Source: Nostoc linckia FACHB-104 (GTDB lineage: Bacteria; Cyanobacteriota; Cyanobacteriia; Cyanobacteriales; Nostocaceae). From it: a DNA stretch of 64,000 bases. Location of the stretch: NCBI RefSeq assembly GCF_014696615.1, contig NZ_JACJQJ010000013.1, positions 95,620 to 159,619 on the forward strand. Direction: 5' to 3'. Shown here in pieces: positions 60,333 to 64,000 of the stretch; position 1 is the first letter of the stretch, and each line of letters starts with the position of its first letter. The notes beneath the pieces were generated by a model. It was not told the DNA's origin. It was given only the letters and a program-made list of their open reading frames with translations, and did no database searches. Made by a program: the position numbers and the translations under genes.

Positions 60333-61535
60333 TTAACCAGGCACGAGCTGACTCAGTGCTTTTGCCAAATATGCATACTGTTCTAGGGTATTGTAAATTT
60401 GTGCCGATATCCGCAGCAGGAGGCGTGGTGATTCCTGCCAGGGTACTACCTGTACTTGAATGCCAAATTTATCAAATAATTCATCATGTACAGACATAAA
60501 ATGCCGATTTTCCCATGCAGCTGGCATGGGTACAACTGCCATCGAACCAATCATTGACTCAGGACAAGGTGGTAAAACTCCCAGAGATTGACACAGTAGC
60601 TGTCTGGCTTCTAAAACTAGCTGATGATTTCGCTGCCTTAGCTCATCCCAACCACCAGGAAGCAAGGAACTCATAAAGGCGATCGCTTCTGGAACGCACA
60701 TATAAGCTGTAGGATCGTCTGTACCAGTCCAATCGAATTCTAGTTGAAATCTTGATTTATCAGTTCTGGGTGAATTAGCACCGTGACTAATTGTCAGAGG
60801 ACGAATTTCTGGCTGTTTATCCCGTTGCACGTACAAAAATGCGGCTCCCTTGGGCGCACATAGCCATTTATGGCAATTGCCTGTGTAATAAGTTGCGCCA
60901 ATCTCTCTTAGATTCAACCCTATCATTCCTGGAGCATGGGCACCGTCTATTAGTGTATCAACGCCTCGCTGTCGCAATTCCTTGACTAACTGCTGAATCG
61001 GGAAAATTAACCCTGTCTGACTGGTTACATGATCCACTAGCGCTAATCGAGTATTCACAGAAACTCGCTCTATTACCGCAGCTATTACTTGCTGTGGTGA
61101 CTCAATCGGAAACGGAATTTTAGCAATGACTATCTTTGCCCCAGTGCGACTAGCAATAAAATCTAAAGCATTGCGGCAAGCGTTATATTCGTGGTTGGTA
61201 GTCAAAATTTCATCTTCAGCAGTGAAGGTCAGGGAACGCAATACTGCATTTACACCAGTCGTCGCATTATTGACAAATACCACATCCTCGCTATCCGCAC
61301 CCACAAACTCTGCTAGTTTGCTTCTAGCATTATCTATCAGGGGTTCCCACTCTCTACCAAAAAAGTTGATTGGCTCTTGTTCCAGCTGCGATCGCAATTT
61401 TTGCTGAACACTTAACACCGCTTTCGGACAAGCACCATAAGACCCATGATTCAGAAATGTCACGCTTGGATCAAGCGACCAAAATTCCTGATGTTGAGAA
61501 GAATGAAGTTTGAAATTTACATTTTCATCCTTCAT
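60333..61535 (-). CDS. class V aminotransferase / isopenicillin-N-epimerase-like PLP enzyme
   Basis: 400 residues. VTFLNHGSYGACPKAVL at the N-terminus, FVNNATTGVNAVLRSL, DEILTTNHEYNACRNALDFI, TLIDGAHAPGMIGLNL and the PLP lysine YTGNCHKWLCAPKGAAFLYV identify the class V family close to isopenicillin N epimerase-type proteins, but the actual substrate is often a different amino-acid-like compound. The start lies only 24 bases after the tRNA-Asn on the same strand. The first ATGs overlap AAGGATGAA repeats, so the precise start is uncertain. Confidence 0.88.
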   Translation of the reverse strand: MKDENVNFKLHSSQHQEFWSLDPSVTFLNHGSYGACPKAVLSVQQKLRSQLEQEPINFFGREWEPLIDNARSKLAEFVGADSEDVVFVNNATTGVNAVLRSLTFTAEDEILTTNHEYNACRNALDFIASRTGAKIVIAKIPFPIESPQQVIAAVIERVSVNTRLALVDHVTSQTGLIFPIQQLVKELRQRGVDTLIDGAHAPGMIGLNLREIGATYYTGNCHKWLCAPKGAAFLYVQRDKQPEIRPLTISHGANSPRTDKSRFQLEFDWTGTDDPTAYMCVPEAIAFMSSLLPGGWDELRQRNHQLVLEARQLLCQSLGVLPPCPESMIGSMAVVPMPAAWENRHFMSVHDELFDKFGIQVQVVPWQESPRLLLRISAQIYNTLEQYAYLAKALSQLVPG

Positions 61536-61559
61536 CCTTCACCTTTTATCCTTTTTTAA

Positions 61560-61631
<72 letters not shown>

Positions 61632-61779
61632 TTGCTCACAGTTTTTAATCTTAAGGGTAAAAATAATATTTGGCAAGTACCTGGGCCAATTTTTTTTAAA
61701 ATGCCTAAAACTGGGTAATTTTTGCAGTCCAAATAGGCTCTGGATTTAAAGCAGAGATTTAACAGACTCCAATATCGAG

Positions 61780-62331
61780 CTACTTCAATCCCATTCGCAG
61801 TTCCACCAACCGCTGCCGAGACTTAGCATCGATAGCATTAGCTAAAAATCTGCTCTTAGATTGTTTGCGTGACTGGTACTTATATCGCATCCGACAAACA
61901 GTAGTTTCGACTTCGCCACATAGTTGTTGTGCAGACAACCATTCAGCACCATACCCCTGTACCATCAGTTGCTGCGCCCGATCTGATGTGGCGACAATCA
62001 CGCGAGAAATTCGCGACTGAATTATTTGGTAGCGTAAAGACGCACAGAGTTTTTCAATATAGGTATCTGCTGTTTGCCCAAAATCAGTGTAATGAACTGA
62101 TAATAGCTCTGTAACAACTTCTTTGTTACTACAGGTATTTTGATATTGGGCATCAAAAACGATTTGAGTATCGTAACCTTGAAACGAACTATAACTAGTC
62201 ATCGTTTCCACTAATTCAACTCGTGCAGCCTCAAGTCCTGAATTATCACGAGTTTTTTTCAAACAAGGCCAAGCGCCAATTATGTTGTAGCCGTCTACTA
62301 ACAAAACGGCTTGGGATAAGGAACGGGGCAT
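61780..62331 (-). CDS. YacP/Rae1-type NYN-domain ribonuclease
   Basis: 183 residues. The NYN/PIN-like fold begins VLLVDGYNIIGAWPCL (Asp and Asn of the active site), DTQIVFDAQYQ, the acidic FGQTADTYIEKL and VIVATSDRAQQLMVQGYGAEW. Homologues in Bacillus (Rae1) cut mRNA on the ribosome. Here RNase action is inferred from the family. Minus strand, monocistronic in appearance. Confidence 0.88.
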   Translation of the reverse strand: MPRSLSQAVLLVDGYNIIGAWPCLKKTRDNSGLEAARVELVETMTSYSSFQGYDTQIVFDAQYQNTCSNKEVVTELLSVHYTDFGQTADTYIEKLCASLRYQIIQSRISRVIVATSDRAQQLMVQGYGAEWLSAQQLCGEVETTVCRMRYKYQSRKQSKSRFLANAIDAKSRQRLVELRMGLK

Positions 62332-62458
62332 GGTTTTTAATCACAATTATCTAGAGTTGACAAGATTCGTTCATAACTTTATATAGTAATTGAAGCACCG
62401 CTTGTCACACTATGTTACAGAACACAAAAGTTGTTTAAAAATACAGCTAAAAATTGCA

Positions 62459-62481
62459 AACGCGCCTGTCAAAGGCGCGTT
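62459..62481 (-). terminator. intrinsic terminator of the ABC-ATPase unit
   Basis: AACGCGCCT (62459-62467) pairs with AGGCGCGTT (62473-62481) over GTCAA; TGC/GCA pairs extend the stem with one bulge. On the minus strand a T-run (GCAATTTTTAG) follows soon after. It lies about 70 bases beyond the ABC gene stop codon. Confidence 0.75.
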
Positions 62482-62548
62482 GCAGTTGTTGAAGTTATTT
62501 TGTTGAATTGTGATCTGCGGACAAAGAACTAGCAAAGAAATTGTGATT

Positions 62549-63226
62549 TTATGACACTTCTTTGTGTACTTCCATCAAACGCTGTTTGAGGCGCAGGGGT
62601 TCACCTTGATCTACAAGGGAGCCATTTTCTAATAGAAAAGCACCGTCACAATAGTTCAACTCATCTAAGCGATGGGTTACCCACAGCGCTGTAATACCAC
62701 GACTTTTGACAAGGTTACGGACACCAGCCACTAAATCTAGTTGGCTATCTGGATCTAGTAGAGCAGTGGGTTCATCTAATAGTAAGATTTCACAGCGACG
62801 TGCGATCGCACCAGCAATTGCTACTCGTTGTTTCTGTCCGCCACTCAAAGCATATATAGGACGGCGTTGTAGGGTGTGTAAATTCACAGCACCTAAAGCC
62901 TCCTCTACTCTGGCTCTAACTGCAGCAGGGGGCAATTTTTCTTCGACTAGTCCAAAAGCCACGTCTGCACCAACTGTTGGCATTACTAATTGATGATCGG
63001 GATTTTGAAACACAAAGCCAACGGGATGCAAAACCCCAATCTCTCCTGATGTGGGAGCTAATAATCCTGCTAACAATCTCAGTAGCGTTGATTTCCCACT
63101 GCCATTTGTACCCAAAAGCATCCAAAATTCGCCTCTAGGTACTTCTAAAGAGCAAGATTTAATGGCTGTCTGTCCACTTGGCCAACTAAAGTGTAAATCC
63201 TTAACTTTAATTCCCGCTTCCGCCAT
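62549..63226 (-). CDS. ECF-type / CbiO-like ABC transporter ATP-binding protein
   Basis: 225 residues. Walker A LLGTNGSGKSTLLRLLAG, Q loop FQNPDHQLV (as in CbiO/EcfA ATPases), signature YALSGGQKQRVAIAGAIA, Walker B EILLLDEPTALLDPDS and switch His WVTHRLDEL. It energises import of a vitamin or metal in ECF systems, with a separate T and S component not seen here. It lies 13 bp behind the 90-residue gene, probably one operon. Confidence 0.93.
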   Translation of the reverse strand: MAEAGIKVKDLHFSWPSGQTAIKSCSLEVPRGEFWMLLGTNGSGKSTLLRLLAGLLAPTSGEIGVLHPVGFVFQNPDHQLVMPTVGADVAFGLVEEKLPPAAVRARVEEALGAVNLHTLQRRPIYALSGGQKQRVAIAGAIARRCEILLLDEPTALLDPDSQLDLVAGVRNLVKSRGITALWVTHRLDELNYCDGAFLLENGSLVDQGEPLRLKQRLMEVHKEVS

Positions 63227-63239
63227 TTAGATAACCTGC

Positions 63240-63512
63240 TTACTCAGCAGTAAGGGAAACAAAGCCAGGTGGTCTACCACTACTAGTAGTGACACCATCT
63301 TTTTGCAGAATCTGTACCCCAGAAATTTCACTAGCACGAACAGCAATTTTTTTCTCTGTCTTGCCTTCACACTTTAGTTCCACAATATCAGGGTTACCAG
63401 AGCGCATCGCTGCCAAAATTAGTTGGTAGACAGCCTCAGCATCCTCTGCTGACTTACGTTGTACCGATATTGGGTAAGCCGTATTTCTGACGGTTAGGTC
63501 GATCGTAAACAT
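63240..63512 (-). CDS. conserved small hypothetical protein in the ABC operon
   Basis: 90 residues, no signal peptide or membrane segment. It has VRNTAYPISVQRKSAEDAEA, a helix YQLILAAMRSGN, then IVELKCEGKTEKKIAVRASE and IQILQKDG-like strands; an alpha/beta mini-domain. It is 13 bp ahead of the ABC ATPase gene and probably cotranscribed. The role is unknown; the fold suggests a small regulatory or RNA/protein-binding domain. Confidence 0.75.
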   Translation of the reverse strand: MFTIDLTVRNTAYPISVQRKSAEDAEAVYQLILAAMRSGNPDIVELKCEGKTEKKIAVRASEISGVQILQKDGVTTSSGRPPGFVSLTAE

Positions 63513-63899
63513 TTAGCTTTAATGAATTTAACTGTAGCACTCATTCTAGCGCTAGCTGCTTAATTACTGGTGTAGGGCAGAGGAGGGAAAAGGGGCAGAT
63601 GAGGAGACTGGGGGCTGGGGACTGGGGACAAGGGGAAAAGGGAGAATGAGGAAACAGAGGAGAAATACCCATTACCCATTACCCAATGCTTTTCCACACA
63701 AATATATACAAATCTTAAAAAAAATTTAAATATACCTGGAAATATTAGAGATTTGCACCTAACATAATTAGAGACAGTAAAAAATTGTAAACTGGAAACA
63801 AAAGCCAGTTACCTTTCTGTTCATAGAGAGCTAAATCATAGCGATCTATAATACAGAAGTAAAAACCCGTACTTATAAACTTTTTGGAGATTTATTCTC
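63513..63899. promoter_or_regulatory. psbD upstream region
   Basis: The left half has GGGGACTGGGGAC and ATTACCCATTACCC STRR-type repeats (about 63590-63690). The right half (63700-63899) is AT-rich and should hold the psbD promoter and leader; I see no confident -10/-35. GGAGA at 63886-63890 is the ribosome binding site, about 10 bases before the ATG. Confidence 0.6.
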
Positions 63900-64000
63900 A
63901 TGACCATCGCAGTTGGGCGCGCCCCCAGTAGAGGGTGGTTTGACGTTCTAGACGACTGGTTGAAGCGCGATCGCTTTGTATTCGTAGGTTGGTCAGGGAT
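63900..64000 (+). CDS. psbD: photosystem II D2 protein, N-terminal fragment (3' end outside window)
   Basis: The first 33 codons ([20 protein letters not shown], then [13 protein letters not shown]) match the highly conserved start of D2, the PSII reaction-centre subunit that with D1 binds P680, QA and the non-heme iron. The reading frame is open to the window edge. In cyanobacteria psbC usually overlaps its 3' end. The start at ATG 63900 fits the GGAGA site upstream. Confidence 0.98.
   Translation, partial: MTIAVGRAPSRGWFDVLDDWLKRDRFVFVGWSG

Overview
The window looks like chromosomal DNA of a filamentous, probably heterocyst-forming cyanobacterium (Nostocales, Nostoc/Calothrix/Tolypothrix-like). 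The signs are very frequent HIP1 octamers (GCGATCGC) on an AT-rich background, cytochrome c6 (petJ), the 5' end of photosystem II psbD at the right edge, a biliverdin-type phytochrome with its response regulator, a filamentous-haemagglutinin exoprotein, and dense arrays of heptanucleotide tandem repeats (STRRs) and small palindromic or MITE-like repeats between genes. Species cannot be fixed from the sequence alone.

Layout. 1-5.4 kb: the tail of an S-layer-homology protein, a 21-bp tandem array, a membrane-anchored coiled-coil protein, and a trimodular PTS protein (DhaM-type EIIA, HPr and enzyme I). 5.7-12.5 kb: an accessory-looking block with a giant leucine-rich-repeat-variant protein, a small PD-(D/E)XK-like nuclease and two paralogous NuiA-like (nuclease inhibitor-like) proteins. 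12.5-20 kb: an FAD-domain-only photolyase homologue divergent from a lipoxygenase, a Ser/Thr kinase with zinc ribbon and beta-helix, a PrxQ-type peroxiredoxin, a decayed nuclease-family pseudogene and a cysteine desulfurase. 20-25 kb: cyanophycinase homologue, GT4 glycosyltransferase and lepA with a large hairpin upstream. 25-36 kb: ribbon-helix-helix protein, histidine kinase, an FHA protein ending in an apparently inactive methylglyoxal-synthase-like domain, a hypothetical, an FAD monooxygenase and priA. 36-41.5 kb: group 2 sigma factor, GNAT, petJ, a TPR protein and serC. 41.8-49.6 kb: response-regulator remnant, response regulator, bacteriophytochrome, a TonB-dependent receptor and a second histidine kinase. 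49.9-64 kb: truB, an alpha/beta hydrolase, an EamA transporter, a TPS exoprotein, a CHASE2 Ser/Thr kinase, a PLP enzyme next to tRNA-Asn, a YacP/Rae1-like RNase, an ECF-type ABC ATPase and psbD.

Most interesting signals: (1) the LRV / nuclease-like / twin NuiA-like gene block; (2) the fusion of an FHA domain, five 38-residue acidic repeats and an MGS-fold domain lacking catalytic aspartates; (3) a nearly identical 21-bp operator-like element, containing GACN5GTC, upstream of both petJ and the TonB-dependent receptor, suggesting joint copper control; (4) a long hairpin upstream of lepA; (5) heptamer repeats that have entered genes, notably priA. Functions come from motif reading by eye; no database search was run.
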